Positions 26,089 to 36,523 of a DNA stretch of 64,000 nt are shown here, piece by piece. Under the pieces are notes generated by a model. The model did no database searches. It was given only the letters and a program-made list of their open reading frames with translations, and was not told where the DNA came from. Numbering within the stretch: position 1 is the stretch's first letter; every line of letters starts with the position of its first letter. Source of the stretch: Nostoc sp. 106C (GTDB lineage Bacteria; Cyanobacteriota; Cyanobacteriia; Cyanobacteriales; Nostocaceae); the NCBI RefSeq assembly GCF_002154725.1, contig NZ_MTAW01000013.1:1-64000 (forward strand), read 5' to 3'. The translations under genes and the position numbers were made by a program.

Positions 26089-26121
26089 AGATCCCCGACT
26101 TATTTAAGAAGTCGGGGATCT
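26089..26121 (+). repeat. 33-bp palindrome, copy 1
   Basis: AGATCCCCGACTT (26089-26101) and AAGTCGGGGATCT (26109-26121) are perfect 13-bp arms with a 7-nt loop. A second copy with the same arms is at 48216-48248. It lies between the AAA ATPase and the second gvpF/L gene. Confidence 0.75.
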
Positions 26122-26147
26122 GAACACCCCCAACCCATCGAAAATTT

Positions 26148-26837
26148 ATGTCAATATACGCCTATGCTCTTTTAGTACCGATCGCATCACCGCTTGTTCT
26201 ACCTGTAGGGATGGAAAGGAATACTGAACTTGTTTACTCTTCTGGTGTAGCTGCGATCGTAGAGCCGGAAATCTCACTGGAAGCATTACAAGCCACAGAT
26301 GAGCGTTTACTTCAAGCTGTATTAACCCACGATCGCGTAATTCTAGAACTCTTTCAACAAACTCCCCTTCTTCCCCTACGTTTTGGGAGCGGTTTTAACT
26401 CTGTTGAAACACTACTGAAACATCTAGAAAAACACCAAGAGCAGTATCTAGACACCCTAACTCAGCTAAGAGACAAAGTTGAGTACACTTTAAAAGCTAC
26501 ACTTTGTAATTTGCCTGATGAGTCTGACACTATTGATGCTAGGGGGAAAGCCTATTTATTAGCTAAAAAACAACGCTACCAAACACAGCAAGCATTTCAA
26601 GCACAACAATCCGAACAGTGGGAACTCCTGAACCAGTTAATTCTCAAAACATATTCAAATGTTATCTGTGAGACTCGACAGCCAGATGTGCGGCAAATTC
26701 ACTTTTTAGCACAGCGCAACAATTCAACGGTCAGTACGCAGCAATTTTCTCTTTGGCAAGTACAATCCTCGCATTGGCAATTAGCACTGAGCGAACCTTT
26801 GCCACCCTATCATTTTATCAAAAATACTATCATATAA
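26148..26837 (+). CDS. gvpL: Gas vesicle protein GvpL/GvpF (second copy)
   Basis: A 229-residue GvpL/F-family protein. It begins SIYAYALLVPIASPLVLPVG and has TELVYSSGVAAIVEPEISLE, LTHDRVILELFQQTPLLPLR and ARGKAYLLAKKQRYQTQQA, the last being a strong family motif. It is shorter than the first copy and only loosely similar to it, so the two probably have separate roles (GvpF-like and GvpL-like). It is followed by a terminator hairpin before gvpA. Confidence 0.88.
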   Translation: MSIYAYALLVPIASPLVLPVGMERNTELVYSSGVAAIVEPEISLEALQATDERLLQAVLTHDRVILELFQQTPLLPLRFGSGFNSVETLLKHLEKHQEQYLDTLTQLRDKVEYTLKATLCNLPDESDTIDARGKAYLLAKKQRYQTQQAFQAQQSEQWELLNQLILKTYSNVICETRQPDVRQIHFLAQRNNSTVSTQQFSLWQVQSSHWQLALSEPLPPYHFIKNTII

Positions 26838-26866
26838 ATTCATAAAAAATAATATTTAAAACTTTC

Positions 26867-26900
26867 CAAGAAAAAATCATCTCGTCTTGATTTTTTCTTG
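26867..26900 (+). terminator. Terminator between gvpL and gvpA
   Basis: CAAGAAAAAATCA (26867-26879) pairs with TGATTTTTTCTTG (26888-26900), 13 bp with an 8-nt loop, followed by AATTTTTTTG. It should end the gvpN-to-gvpL transcript and leave gvpA to its own promoter in 26901-27078. Confidence 0.75.
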
Positions 26901-27078
26901 AATTTTTTTGTCTAAAAAAATGTTGTAAACTTTTCAGTATTTTTTGATTCTTTGCTATTTAACTTATATTTTTGGGAAAACTAAATACAGGAAGAATAAA
27001 ACACATTGTGTAAGTTTTACCTACTGCTCGCGCGGAGCAAGATGAAACCAATAATTAGATTTATGTGAGGAAAATAAA

Positions 27079-27300
27079 ATGGCTGTTGAAAAAGTTAACT
27101 CATCTTCAAGTCTGGCTGAAGTTATTGACCGCATTTTAGACAAAGGAATTGTAGTTGATGCTTGGGTGCGGGTTTCTTTAGTTGGTATTGAACTGCTAGC
27201 AGTCGAAGCTCGGATTGTAATTGCTTCAGTTGAAACTTACTTAAGATATGCAGAGGCAGTTGGTTTAACATCTCAGGCTGCTGTTCCATCTGCTGCTTAA
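27079..27300 (+). CDS. gvpA: Gas vesicle structural protein GvpA
   Basis: A 73-residue main shell protein of the gas vesicle, highly conserved: [38 protein letters not shown] and [20 protein letters not shown]. The GAGGAAAATAAA leader gives a good ribosome-binding site. Only one gvpA copy is in the window. The terminator upstream lets it be transcribed apart from the accessory genes, as fits a protein needed in large amounts. GvpA polymerises in the cytoplasm to form the gas-permeable wall. Confidence 0.97.
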   Translation: MAVEKVNSSSSLAEVIDRILDKGIVVDAWVRVSLVGIELLAVEARIVIASVETYLRYAEAVGLTSQAAVPSAA

Positions 27301-27375
27301 CACTACATTAGAAAAGGGGAGTCTTCATGGCTCCCATTTAATGTTTCTAGTTAACAAAATAGGAGATTTCAGCTG

Positions 27376-28074
27376 ATGGCTCTTAAGAATTTATGGGAAC
27401 AAGAGCGACAAGAGCGATTGCAAATAACTGCTGAACGCCGTCAACAAGTTAATCAGTGGAAACAGCTAACTCAACAAGAATTGCAGCTGCAAGCAGATTT
27501 GCTTCATCAAGAATTGAGCAGTTCTGTTACTAGCCTTCACAATAACAGAAAGTTACAACAACAGCAATTTCAGCAAGAGATTGTAGAGCGGCAATTAGAA
27601 ATATTGCAAATAAAAACAGATGTCTGCCAACGCCAGCAAGAATACCGCCAACAGCGGGCAGCAAAGGCTCAAGCATTATTCCAAGATTTGCAAAATTTCC
27701 GGGCAATTTTACATAAAAATGTCTGGGGCGCTCACAATCACCAACAAGTAGTTGCTCCGCCTCCTGCTAAAACAGAGAAATTAGTAGCAACAGTTCCAAA
27801 ATTGTCAATTTCCCGTTCTTCAATTAAAGCCACTGGTTTTCGTCCTGCTGTCAATACCATGACTAGGAAAGTGCCTGCGTCAAATGCAGATACGCTTAGA
27901 TCCAAAGTGCAGCAATATATTCAGCAAGCTGAAGGAGCTACTCTAATAGAAATTGAAGAGGTGATAGGCTTAAGCCGGGTGCAAACGATAGATATCTTGC
28001 GCTCCTTGATCAAGCAAGGGTTACTAGAACAACGCGATCGCCAATATTTTATTCGGCAACAAGCAATTTCTTGA
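27376..28074 (+). CDS. GvpC-like coiled-coil protein with C-terminal winged helix
   Basis: A 232-residue protein directly after gvpA, where gvpC normally lies. Residues 1-115 are a Gln/Arg-rich helix (ERRQQVNQWKQLTQQELQLQ, QQQFQQEIVERQLEILQIK) ending FQDLQNFRAILHKNVWG; this resembles the GvpC ending FRQDLFVSIFG, though I see no 33-residue repeats. After a linker, residues 168-232 (TLRSKVQQYIQQAEGATLIE, VQTIDILRSLIKQGLLEQRD) read as a winged helix. It could strengthen the vesicle wall like GvpC and use the extra domain for binding another protein or DNA. The name is tentative. Confidence 0.72.
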   Translation: MALKNLWEQERQERLQITAERRQQVNQWKQLTQQELQLQADLLHQELSSSVTSLHNNRKLQQQQFQQEIVERQLEILQIKTDVCQRQQEYRQQRAAKAQALFQDLQNFRAILHKNVWGAHNHQQVVAPPPAKTEKLVATVPKLSISRSSIKATGFRPAVNTMTRKVPASNADTLRSKVQQYIQQAEGATLIEIEEVIGLSRVQTIDILRSLIKQGLLEQRDRQYFIRQQAIS

Positions 28075-28544
28075 CAAACTTGATTCAAGCTCATTTTTTG
28101 TAATTGCAGACTAGTACAACAAGGCAAAAGTCAAAAGTCAAAAGAAAGAATACTTATGCTGCAAGCTTTTTAACTATTCAGATTGTAGGTTTATTTCCGC
28201 CGACTTGTACTAGCAGAATGCGATCGCTTGTGTCTTTTGCCTTAAGCAAGCATAGTACGCAATCGATAAGCATTAAAGCTGGCCTATGCTTTGTAATATT
28301 CAATATTTCCATCTTTTTAAGGTCTGTATTGACAAGCAAATGTCTCAGTATATGTAACGTTGCCTAAGTAATATAGATAACCTAGTTCTAATTAAAAAAA
28401 GAGCTTAAATCTTTGTTCGAGCTTCCAGCTTTGAACTTTAAAAATGTCCGGATTGGAAAGGGATATCACAAGCTGAGATAGCTCAATCGAGGTTTTGGAC
28501 TGTGCTATTGGCGATCGCACGATGAGGTTAATAAGCTGGATTGT
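28075..28544. other. Intergenic region between the gvp cluster and the phototaxis operon
   Basis: About 470 bp. It should hold the end of the gvpA transcript and the promoter of the phototaxis operon. The 87-codon plus-strand frame at 28104 has no ribosome-binding site or protein-like pattern and is not accepted. Confidence 0.45.
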
Positions 28545-29969
28545 TTGGGGAATTCTAATGTGAATCAATTGATCGAGCAACTTCAAACTAAATTATTCAC
28601 AGGCAGGCTGAATCTTGGAGCCAGGGATGGGCCAACTTGGACGCTATATTTTCGTTTAGGACGATTAATTTGGCAGGCTGGCGGTTCTAATGCCGATGAG
28701 CGATGGCGACGATACTTGTCGCAATACTGTCCTAATTTGGATGTGACAAAGTTGGAGGGGCTTGTCTCTCCCCAAGAAAATTATCGCGAGTATTGCATTC
28801 TTGCTAAATTGCGAGAACAAAAATTAATCGAACAACAACAACTTGTTAGCCTGATTACAAACTTAATAGCTGAAGTCTTGTTTGATATAATGCAGTTCGT
28901 TGAAGCCAGAAGAAATGGCAACAATCCAGCAGGACAATTGTCATATACTACCGTTGTTGGTGAAGTTCCGGGGTTTCTCCTGGCTGTAATACCAACTGAG
29001 GAAGTCTGGAAACAGGCTACACAAGCCTGGCAAGAATGGCGAGATGCAGGACTGGCAAGTTACTCGCCTAATTTATATCCTGTCATTCAAAAACTTGAGC
29101 TACTCCAAGGACAAGCATCCTCTAAAGTGATTATTTCTCTAGTTGATGGCACAAAAACTTTACGAGGTATAGGGCAAAAAATCGGCCGGGATGCTTTAGC
29201 TTTGACTCGGGTATTGATGCCATTGGTAAAAGCAGGAGCGATCGCTTTCTCACTCACTCCAAGCCCCAGAAAAATTGGAATTAGTCAAGAAACTGGCAAC
29301 CCATCGAGTGCAGTTAATAATCCCAATTCTTCACTGAAGACAGAAGAGAAAACTGTTATACAAACTGCTCCCCCAGCGGCTAGCAAACAAATTGTCACTC
29401 CGTCGAGTGCAGCTAATAATTCCAATTCTTCACTGAAGACAGAAGAGAAAACTGTTATACAAACTGCTCCCCCAGCGGCTAACAAACAAATTGTCACTCC
29501 GTCGAGTGCAGTTAATAATCCCAATTCTTCACTGAAGACAGAAGAGAAAACTGTTATACAAACTGCCCCCCCAGCGGCTAGCAAAGCAATTATTGATGTC
29601 TCAAGGCCTTTAGTAGCCTGTGTTGATGATAGCCCTACAATCTGCCGTAGTTTGGAGGAAATTATGACCCATCAAGGTTATCGCTTTGTTGGCATTCAAG
29701 ACTCTTTGACGGCAGTTTTAAAGCTAATTAAAAGCAAGCCCGACTTCATTTTTTTGGATCTTTTGATGCCAAAAGTGAATGGCTATGAAATTTGTTCTCA
29801 AATCCGTAAAACCCCAAGTCTCAAAGATGTGCCGGTTGTCATCTTAACGGGGAAAGATGGAATAGTAGATCGGATGCGGGCAAAATTAGTTGGGGCAAAT
29901 GACTTTTTAGGTAAACCTGTAGAGGCAGAAAAAGTACTCAATATGCTTCACAAGTATTTAACCGTTTAA
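28545..29969 (+). CDS. PatA-type response regulator (DUF4388/PATAN plus REC)
   Basis: About 474 residues. The N-terminal PATAN/DUF4388-like region begins VNQLIEQLQTKLFTGRLNLG and TWTLYFRLGRLIWQAGG. The C-terminal receiver domain spans about residues 355-474, with CVDDSPTICRSLEEI, the phospho-acceptor in DFIFLDLLMPKVNG and VVILTGKD ... GKPVEAE. A linker contains three 33-residue repeats. TTG at 28545 or GTG at 28560 may be the true start; no strong ribosome site decides. It heads the chemotaxis-like operon and corresponds in position to ptxA/pixG. PatA-type proteins act on motor (type IV pili) output; here probably for phototaxis. Confidence 0.88.
   Translation: MGNSNVNQLIEQLQTKLFTGRLNLGARDGPTWTLYFRLGRLIWQAGGSNADERWRRYLSQYCPNLDVTKLEGLVSPQENYREYCILAKLREQKLIEQQQLVSLITNLIAEVLFDIMQFVEARRNGNNPAGQLSYTTVVGEVPGFLLAVIPTEEVWKQATQAWQEWRDAGLASYSPNLYPVIQKLELLQGQASSKVIISLVDGTKTLRGIGQKIGRDALALTRVLMPLVKAGAIAFSLTPSPRKIGISQETGNPSSAVNNPNSSLKTEEKTVIQTAPPAASKQIVTPSSAANNSNSSLKTEEKTVIQTAPPAANKQIVTPSSAVNNPNSSLKTEEKTVIQTAPPAASKAIIDVSRPLVACVDDSPTICRSLEEIMTHQGYRFVGIQDSLTAVLKLIKSKPDFIFLDLLMPKVNGYEICSQIRKTPSLKDVPVVILTGKDGIVDRMRAKLVGANDFLGKPVEAEKVLNMLHKYLTV
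29301..29597 (+). repeat. Three 99-bp in-frame tandem repeats
   Basis: Units start at 29301, 29400 and 29499, each 99 bp (33 codons; SSAVNNPNSSLKTEEKTVIQ core) and nearly identical. They extend the flexible linker between the PATAN and REC domains of the PatA-like protein. The near-identity suggests recent expansion. Confidence 0.92.
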
Positions 29970-30140
29970 GTTGAAGCGACAGTCATACCACTGGCTTCTA
30001 TACATCCCTTTTCAAAACAGTTAATCGTAGGGAAATCTCTCTGTTCCCTAGTCCCTATTTTTAAGCTAGATTTTGGGTTCTATTAAGCTATTATGTCGCA
30101 ATTATTCTTCTAATTCTCAATTAAATAGTTAGGAATAAAA

Positions 30141-30503
30141 ATGAAAAAAGTTCTATTAGTTGAAGATAGCCTCACAGAATCCGAAAAGATGACACGTTAT
30201 CTGGAGCAAGGAGGATATTCAGTTTATGAAGTTCGCAGTGGTGAAGAGGCTCAACTGCGGTTGAAACAACAAAAACCTGACTTGATTTTACTGGATTTGA
30301 TTTTACCAGGCCAAAGTGGATTTGAGTTCTGCCGCAAGTTGAAAGCCGATCCGATAACAAAAGCAATCCCGGTAGTGATTTGCTCAACTAAAAACACAGA
30401 TGTTGATAGAACTTGGGGCAATATGAGTGGTGCCGATGCCTATTTAGTCAAACCTGTAGATGAAAATACCTTGCTCCAGACTGTTAGTAAATTTATTCGC
30501 TAA
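30141..30503 (+). CDS. CheY-like response regulator
   Basis: A 120-residue single REC domain. Asp52 in LILLDLILPGQSG is the phosphorylation site; Glu8-Asp9 (LLVEDS) bind magnesium, with the conserved Lys in AYLVKPVDE. No output domain, so it works by protein contact, as in pilus-motor control. A clear ribosome site precedes ATG. Second gene of the operon, matching ptxB/pixH. It is 15 nt from the CheW gene. Confidence 0.94.
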   Translation: MKKVLLVEDSLTESEKMTRYLEQGGYSVYEVRSGEEAQLRLKQQKPDLILLDLILPGQSGFEFCRKLKADPITKAIPVVICSTKNTDVDRTWGNMSGADAYLVKPVDENTLLQTVSKFIR

Positions 30504-30517
30504 AGGAAACTGGGGCA

Positions 30518-31051
30518 ATGGTACAGAGCAATGATAGCTTTAGAGCGCTACCCATTAATAGCCAATTTCCACTTGAAAACTCTTCCCAAGGAAACAACCA
30601 GAGGTTTTTAAGATTTCCGTTAAATGGAAAGGTAAATGGGTTACTCCCACTAGCCGATCTGCGGGGAGTAATTCAAGTTGCACTCACAGAGATTTTACCA
30701 GTGCCGCAGGTAGCAGAATTCTTGTTAGGCATCATGAATTGGCGGGGAGAAGCTATCTGGATTCTTGATTTAGGAGGTTTACTGGGAGCAACACACTGGT
30801 GTAGGCGAGAAAATGTACGCAACTCTGGCATGGCGATGCTTGTTCAAGTCCAGAATCAAACTGTCGGGCTATTGGTGGAGCAAGTCAATACCATTGAAGT
30901 TTACGATTCCCAAGAGCGATTAGCGATTTCGGCATCGATGTTACCCACCCGACTCAAATCGTTCTTGCAGGGTTACTTTATGGATGCTCAAGGTAGCCCT
31001 TTGATGTTAGTTGACACCTATGCTGTGATTCAAGCCCTTCAGTCTATTTAA
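30518..31051 (+). CDS. CheW-like adaptor
   Basis: A 177-residue CheW domain protein that couples chemoreceptors to CheA. The fold signature is RFLRFPLNGKVNGLLPLADL, IMNWRGEAIWILDLGGLLGA and VGLLVEQVNTIEVYD. It has an extra N-terminal segment of about 25 residues. Third gene of the operon, matching ptxC/pixI, and directly upstream of the large receptor. Confidence 0.93.
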   Translation: MVQSNDSFRALPINSQFPLENSSQGNNQRFLRFPLNGKVNGLLPLADLRGVIQVALTEILPVPQVAEFLLGIMNWRGEAIWILDLGGLLGATHWCRRENVRNSGMAMLVQVQNQTVGLLVEQVNTIEVYDSQERLAISASMLPTRLKSFLQGYFMDAQGSPLMLVDTYAVIQALQSI

Positions 31052-31102
31052 AACTCTGCATTCTACTTATTAACTCCGACAACCTTAATAGCAAGAAAGA
31101 TT

Positions 31103-34100
31103 ATGGTAACGCAACCCAATCTTACACCCAACCAACCACACTCAAATTTCAGCAACGGTCATAAGGATACTGGTAATGGGCATACCGTTGATGTACTAGC
31201 TAAACAACAAATCTCCTCTACTCTAGAAGAACTGCGAGCTGAACTGGATCAAGCTGATTGGGTGGAAACAGGGCCATTGCGAGACAGAATCCGCAAATTA
31301 AAAGAACTGGTAAGTGTGTTGCCTTATCAAGACGGAGGAGATGGATTCGAGGTAGAGCAAGTACAGGCGATCGCCAGCAAAATCCGTCAATTTTCCGATC
31401 TAGAAACCTTGCTTACTACTGCTGTCATAGAGGTACAAAGCGCCCTGCAAGCCGATCGCGTGGTGGTGTATGAGTTTACGAATCCGACGCTGGGGATAGT
31501 TGCTGCGGAGTCGATGAGGGATGGCTTTACCCCAATGCTCAAGGAAAAACTGCCCGCCATCACTTTTGGGTTAGGTTCTGTCAAGCTTTATCAACAAGAA
31601 AAATTAGTAGCAATTCCAGATACCTACACTGCTGGCTTGTCCCCTTATCAAAAGCAGCTCGTGGATCGGTTTCAGATCAGAGCTTGTTTGAGCTTGCCGA
31701 TTTTAACAAAAGATGGGGTTTGGGGTTTATTGGTAGTGCAACAATGTACTGCACCTCGCCAGTGGCAGAATGCTGAAATTCGGTCATTAAAATTGCTCGC
31801 GCAGGAATTAGAAGCGCAACTGCAAGTTGCCATGATTCAAGCTACATTGCAACAAGAAGTAGAAAAAGACCAAATCCTTACTGGTGTAGCAAATAAAATT
31901 CTCCAGTCCAAAGATGTGGATACCATCTTTCGCGTTGCCACCCAAGAAGTACGACAGTCCTTAAAATGCGATCGCGTGGCAATCTATCGTTTCAATCCTG
32001 ACTGGAGTGGAGAATTTGTTGCTGAATCTGCTGGATCTGAGTGGGTTTCTCTGTTAGAAGAACAGCGAAACAATCCAGCAATTGTCAAGAACGTTAACTA
32101 TTGCAGTGTTAGGAACTTTGCAGACGAAGGGGGATTGGCTGGGACAACAGGGCGATCGCACAGTGCAGATAGCTACATTCAGCACACCCAAGGCAAAACT
32201 TTCCATCGCGGACAGATATATCGAGTCACTAATGATATATACAGCGCTGGTTTTTCAGACTGCTATATCAAAATTTTAGAAGCCTATCAAGCCAAAGCAT
32301 ACATTATTGTTGCTATCTTCCAAGGAGAACAATTGTGGGGCTTGCTCGCAGCCTATCAAAATTCGCAGTCTCGTCAGTGGAAAGATAGTGAAGTGCGAAT
32401 GATGGTGCAGGTTGCAACTTTGTCTAGTATTGCTATTCAACAGTTGCAATATCAGCAACAACTTTATAACCGTTCTGAAGAGTCAGCCAAACTTGTTGAA
32501 CGAGAACGTACTGTTTTCCGCATTATCGAAAAGATTGGGCAAGCAAAGGATATTCACAACATTTTCCGCACTGCAACCCAAGAGTTGCGGCGATTTTTAA
32601 AATGCGATCGCGTTGTCGTTTATCAATTTTATCCCGACTGGAGTGGGGAAGTTATTGCTGAATCTGTGGCTGCTGGTTGGTTGTCACTTTTGGAGATGCA
32701 GGAACAAGACGGCATTTTGAAAACAGGTCTGATATCTTCAGAGCGTTGTAGTGTTAAGGATTATGGCTCCCCTGCAAAACTTGATACCGATACATATCTC
32801 AAGGAAACCCAGGGTGGAATGTATACCAAAGGAACGCGCTTCCGCAAAGTCAACGATATTTATGCTGCTGGTTTTTCATCTTGCTATATAGAAGCATTAG
32901 AGAAGTTCCAAGCCAAAGCGTACATTATTGTTCCTATTTTCCGCGCTGGTAAGCTTTGGGGTTTGTTAGCAGCGTATCAAAATTCTGATGTGCGGAAATG
33001 GACTGAGGAAGAGACTGGCGCTTTATTGCAGATTGGCGAACCTTTAAGCATTGCCCTCCAGCAAGCTGAATATATCGAACAGCTACGGTTAAAAAATTTA
33101 GAAATGACCCAAGTAGTTGAAGTCGAAAACGCACTTGCACGAATGGCGGATCGAATGCGTCATTCCCAACAGCCAGAAACTATCTACCGCACTACCTTGG
33201 CAGAATTGCGGCAGTTGTTTAAATGCGATCGCCTCGCAATATATCGCTTCAACTCTGACTGGAGTGGTGAATTTATTGCCGAATCTGTAGGAAGTGACTG
33301 GGTGCCTCTGATTGGCCCCGATATCAAAACCGTATGGGAAGACGAACACCTACAGCAAACCCAAGGCGGACGCTATCGCCACAATGAAACTTTTGTCGTC
33401 AATGACATCTATACTGTTGGTCATGCCCAGTGCCATATTGACCTGCTGGAACAGTTTCAGGTTAAAGCCTACACCATCGCCCCGATTTTTGTTGGCAACA
33501 AACTTTGGGGTTTATTAGGAGCTTACCAAAATAGCGGCCCCCGCCAGTGGAATTCTGAAGAGGTGCGATTACTGACTAAATTGGGCATTCAGTTGGGATT
33601 AACCGTGCAGCAAGCCGAGTACATCGAACAACTGAAAACGAAGAATGCTGAGTTGGCGCGGACAGCAGAAGAAGAACAAGTGCTGACGGCGATGGTGGAA
33701 AAAATCCGTCAAGCCCAGGATACAGACACTATTTTCGAGAATGTGCTGCCAAGTTTACGCAAACAACTACAGTGCGATCGCCTAGCAGTATTTCGCTTTA
33801 ATTCCGACTGGAGTGTGGAGTTTGTTGCTGAATCCGTAAAAGATAAATGGTTGTCTTTAGCTGGTTCCGACATCAAAACAATTTGGATGGACGATCACTT
33901 GCAAGAAACTCAGGGCGGACGCTATCGCAATCACGAAACCTTTGTTGTCGATGATATTTACGCTGTCGGTCACGTTCAGTGCTACCTAGAAATATTAGAA
34001 AAAATCCAGGCCACAGCTTACGCGATCGCTCCTATCTTTACTGGCAGCAAACTCTGGGGCTTTTTAGGAGCATACCAAAATACTGGCCCTCGGCAGTGGA

Positions 34101-36349
34101 AATCCAAGGATGTGCAACTGTTGCGAAAACTAGCTTTGCAAATGGGTATAGGCTTGCAGCAAATTAGGTATATCGAACAGCTTAAGAACAAGAATGCAGA
34201 GTTAGCGCGAACCGCAGAAGGGGAACGAGCCTTAACAAGGCTGGCGGAAAAAATTCGCCAAGCTCAAGAGCTAGATACAATTTTCCGCAATGCCCTACCA
34301 GAATTGCGATCGCACTTGGAATGCGATCGTCTTGCGGTGTATCGCTTCAATCCAGATTGGGGTGGGGAGTTTATTGCCGAATCCGTAAGTCGTGAATGGG
34401 TGGCTTTGGTTGGCCCCGATATCAGGACTGTATGGGAAGACGAACACCTCCAACAAACCCAAGGTGGACGCTATCGCCACAACGAGACGTTTGTAATCAA
34501 TGACATTTACACTTCTGGTCATGCCCAGTGCCACTTGAAAATTCTCGAGCAATTCCAAATTAGAGCCTATATCATCACCCCGATTATTGCCGGCAACAAG
34601 CTCTGGGGTTTGTTAGGAGCATATCAGAACGACGGGCCACGGCAATGGCAAGATAATGAAATCAACTTGGTAGCCAAAATTGGTACGCAGTTTGGGGTTG
34701 CAGTCCAGCAGTCGCAATACTTACAACAAACCTTAAACAAGAATGAGGAACTGACAAAACTGGCAGAACGGGAAGTAGCAAACGCCCGATTTTCCTATCG
34801 CTTGCCAAGTCGGTTAACAGAGATGGCTCAAAGTGATGGTGATGTTCTGGAATTTGTCCAGTTTGCTACTCATGAACTTCGTCAACTGCTGAAAGTAGAT
34901 CGAGTTGGGGTTTACCGTTTTGAGCCTGATTGGTCTGGAGAATTCGTTGTTGAGTCTGTAACCGGGGATTGGCCGAAGCTTGTGGGGACTAGCCTTGCCA
35001 GAGTTAGAGATACGTTTCTCCAGTACAACAAAGGCGGGCGTTATGCGCGCAAAGAAAGTTTGCGGGTTGACAATATCTATACCATCGGTCATGACGAATG
35101 CCACATCCAATTGTTAGAAACGTGGGGAACTAAAGCCTACATGATTGCTCCGATTTTTCAAGAAGATCGGCTATGGGGGCTGATGGGAGTTTATCAAAAT
35201 AGCGCAGCGCGCCAGTGGGAGCAATCAGAGGAAGATGTTCTCAACCAAGCCAGCGTCCAGATTGGTATTGCCCTCAATCTTGCAGAGTACCTAAAACAGG
35301 TGCGTACTCAAGAGCAGCAGCTAGCAGAAGCAGCAGAGCGCGATCGCACTGCAAGGGAAAAACTGCAACAAGGAGCAATACGCGTTCTCATGGCTTTAGA
35401 ACCATCCTTCAGAGGCGATCTCACCGTTCGCGCGCCCCTATCTGAAGATGAAATTGGAACAATTGCTGATGGTTACAACACTACGATCCAAAGTTTGCGA
35501 GATTTAGTCCGACAAGTGCAGATTGCTGCCAGCAGGGTGAGTGAAACTTCCAGCAACAACACCACCTCAGTAGTAAAACTATCTGACCAAGCTCAACAGC
35601 AAGCAGAACGCCTCGAAAACGCTCTGGAACAATTACAAATGATGGTAACTTCCACCCAGGTAGTCGCTACTGATGCCCAAAGAGTAGGACAGGCGGTTCA
35701 AAGAGCTAATAACACCGTCCAAGCTGGCGATTCTCTGATGGAAAAAACCGTAGATGGCATTTTGGAGATTCGGGAAACGGTGTCGGAAACAGCGAAGAAG
35801 ATTAAACGCCTCGGTGAAGCTTCTCAGAAAATCTCGAAAGTAGTGAGTTTGATTGAAAACTTTGCCACTCAAACTAATTTGCTAGCACTCAATGCGGCGA
35901 TTGAGGCTACCCGCGCCGGAGAATACGGTAAAGGCTTTGCGGTGGTTGCCGATGAAGTTCGTTCCTTGGCTTATCAGTCAGCGAGTGCCACCACAGAAAT
36001 TGAGCGACTTGTGCAAGAAATTCAAAGTGGAACCAACGAAGTTACCGCAGCAATGGAAGTCGGGATTACCCAAGTTGTCCAAGGCTCGAAATTGATCGAT
36101 GAGACTCGTTATTCTCTGAGTGCGATCGTGGCAGCTACCAACGAAATTGGTGGACTGGTACAAGGAATTACTCAAGCAGTTTCCGCTCAAAGCCAGCAAT
36201 CTCAGATATTGACAGAAGCGATGATGGATGTTTCGGCGATCGCCCGCAAGACTTCGCAAAGTGCAATGCACATTTCCGAGTCTTTTGAGGAACTACGGAT
36301 GACTTCACAACAACTGGAAACCAGCGTTAGCCAGTTCAAAGTTGACTAA
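31103..36349 (+). CDS. ptxD: Seven-GAF photoreceptor MCP
   Basis: A 1748-residue soluble methyl-accepting protein with no transmembrane helix. Seven GAF domains (about 96-240, 260-440, 470-650, 675-830, 858-1010, 1041-1200, 1235-1385) precede a HAMP-like segment and an MCP signalling domain (tip [20 protein letters not shown]). GAF2 to GAF7 keep a cysteine at the bilin position: Cys387, 594, 777, 960, 1143 and 1333 (CY or CH). GAF2 and GAF3 carry a second cysteine (334, 549) in an insertion. GAF4-6 have the WxDxHLQxTQGGRY segment of red/green-type sensors. GAF1 has Tyr instead and probably binds no bilin. Layout and count match ptxD of Nostoc punctiforme; the match is from memory. Confidence 0.93.
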   Translation: MVTQPNLTPNQPHSNFSNGHKDTGNGHTVDVLAKQQISSTLEELRAELDQADWVETGPLRDRIRKLKELVSVLPYQDGGDGFEVEQVQAIASKIRQFSDLETLLTTAVIEVQSALQADRVVVYEFTNPTLGIVAAESMRDGFTPMLKEKLPAITFGLGSVKLYQQEKLVAIPDTYTAGLSPYQKQLVDRFQIRACLSLPILTKDGVWGLLVVQQCTAPRQWQNAEIRSLKLLAQELEAQLQVAMIQATLQQEVEKDQILTGVANKILQSKDVDTIFRVATQEVRQSLKCDRVAIYRFNPDWSGEFVAESAGSEWVSLLEEQRNNPAIVKNVNYCSVRNFADEGGLAGTTGRSHSADSYIQHTQGKTFHRGQIYRVTNDIYSAGFSDCYIKILEAYQAKAYIIVAIFQGEQLWGLLAAYQNSQSRQWKDSEVRMMVQVATLSSIAIQQLQYQQQLYNRSEESAKLVERERTVFRIIEKIGQAKDIHNIFRTATQELRRFLKCDRVVVYQFYPDWSGEVIAESVAAGWLSLLEMQEQDGILKTGLISSERCSVKDYGSPAKLDTDTYLKETQGGMYTKGTRFRKVNDIYAAGFSSCYIEALEKFQAKAYIIVPIFRAGKLWGLLAAYQNSDVRKWTEEETGALLQIGEPLSIALQQAEYIEQLRLKNLEMTQVVEVENALARMADRMRHSQQPETIYRTTLAELRQLFKCDRLAIYRFNSDWSGEFIAESVGSDWVPLIGPDIKTVWEDEHLQQTQGGRYRHNETFVVNDIYTVGHAQCHIDLLEQFQVKAYTIAPIFVGNKLWGLLGAYQNSGPRQWNSEEVRLLTKLGIQLGLTVQQAEYIEQLKTKNAELARTAEEEQVLTAMVEKIRQAQDTDTIFENVLPSLRKQLQCDRLAVFRFNSDWSVEFVAESVKDKWLSLAGSDIKTIWMDDHLQETQGGRYRNHETFVVDDIYAVGHVQCYLEILEKIQATAYAIAPIFTGSKLWGFLGAYQNTGPRQWKSKDVQLLRKLALQMGIGLQQIRYIEQLKNKNAELARTAEGERALTRLAEKIRQAQELDTIFRNALPELRSHLECDRLAVYRFNPDWGGEFIAESVSREWVALVGPDIRTVWEDEHLQQTQGGRYRHNETFVINDIYTSGHAQCHLKILEQFQIRAYIITPIIAGNKLWGLLGAYQNDGPRQWQDNEINLVAKIGTQFGVAVQQSQYLQQTLNKNEELTKLAEREVANARFSYRLPSRLTEMAQSDGDVLEFVQFATHELRQLLKVDRVGVYRFEPDWSGEFVVESVTGDWPKLVGTSLARVRDTFLQYNKGGRYARKESLRVDNIYTIGHDECHIQLLETWGTKAYMIAPIFQEDRLWGLMGVYQNSAARQWEQSEEDVLNQASVQIGIALNLAEYLKQVRTQEQQLAEAAERDRTAREKLQQGAIRVLMALEPSFRGDLTVRAPLSEDEIGTIADGYNTTIQSLRDLVRQVQIAASRVSETSSNNTTSVVKLSDQAQQQAERLENALEQLQMMVTSTQVVATDAQRVGQAVQRANNTVQAGDSLMEKTVDGILEIRETVSETAKKIKRLGEASQKISKVVSLIENFATQTNLLALNAAIEATRAGEYGKGFAVVADEVRSLAYQSASATTEIERLVQEIQSGTNEVTAAMEVGITQVVQGSKLIDETRYSLSAIVAATNEIGGLVQGITQAVSAQSQQSQILTEAMMDVSAIARKTSQSAMHISESFEELRMTSQQLETSVSQFKVD

Positions 36350-36387
36350 GTAGGTCGTGGTGAATATTTATTCTCAGGATAAGGCAT

Positions 36388-36490
36388 GGGGCAGAGGGGC
36401 GGAGGGGCAGAGGGGCGGAGGGGAAAGAACTTGTACAAAAACTCTCCCCTGCTCCCCTGCTCCCTTGCCCCCCTGCTCCCCTGCCTGCCT
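36388..36490. repeat. G-rich and C-rich short tandem repeats facing each other
   Basis: GGGGCAGA/GGGGCGGA units at 36388-36423 are followed by CTCCCCTG units at 36442-36490. They are inverted relative to each other and could form a hairpin between the receptor and CheA genes. This may lower read-through between the two. Confidence 0.75.
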
Positions 36491-36523
36491 TAACAGATAA
36501 ATCTCCTTGACACCAAGCGTATT

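Noticed and set aside
28104-28367. 87-codon frame between gvp and phototaxis genes
   Set aside because: No ribosome-binding site and a random-looking composition.
29285-29584. Antisense 99-codon frame
   Set aside because: It is the complement of the 33-residue repeats and has no independent support.
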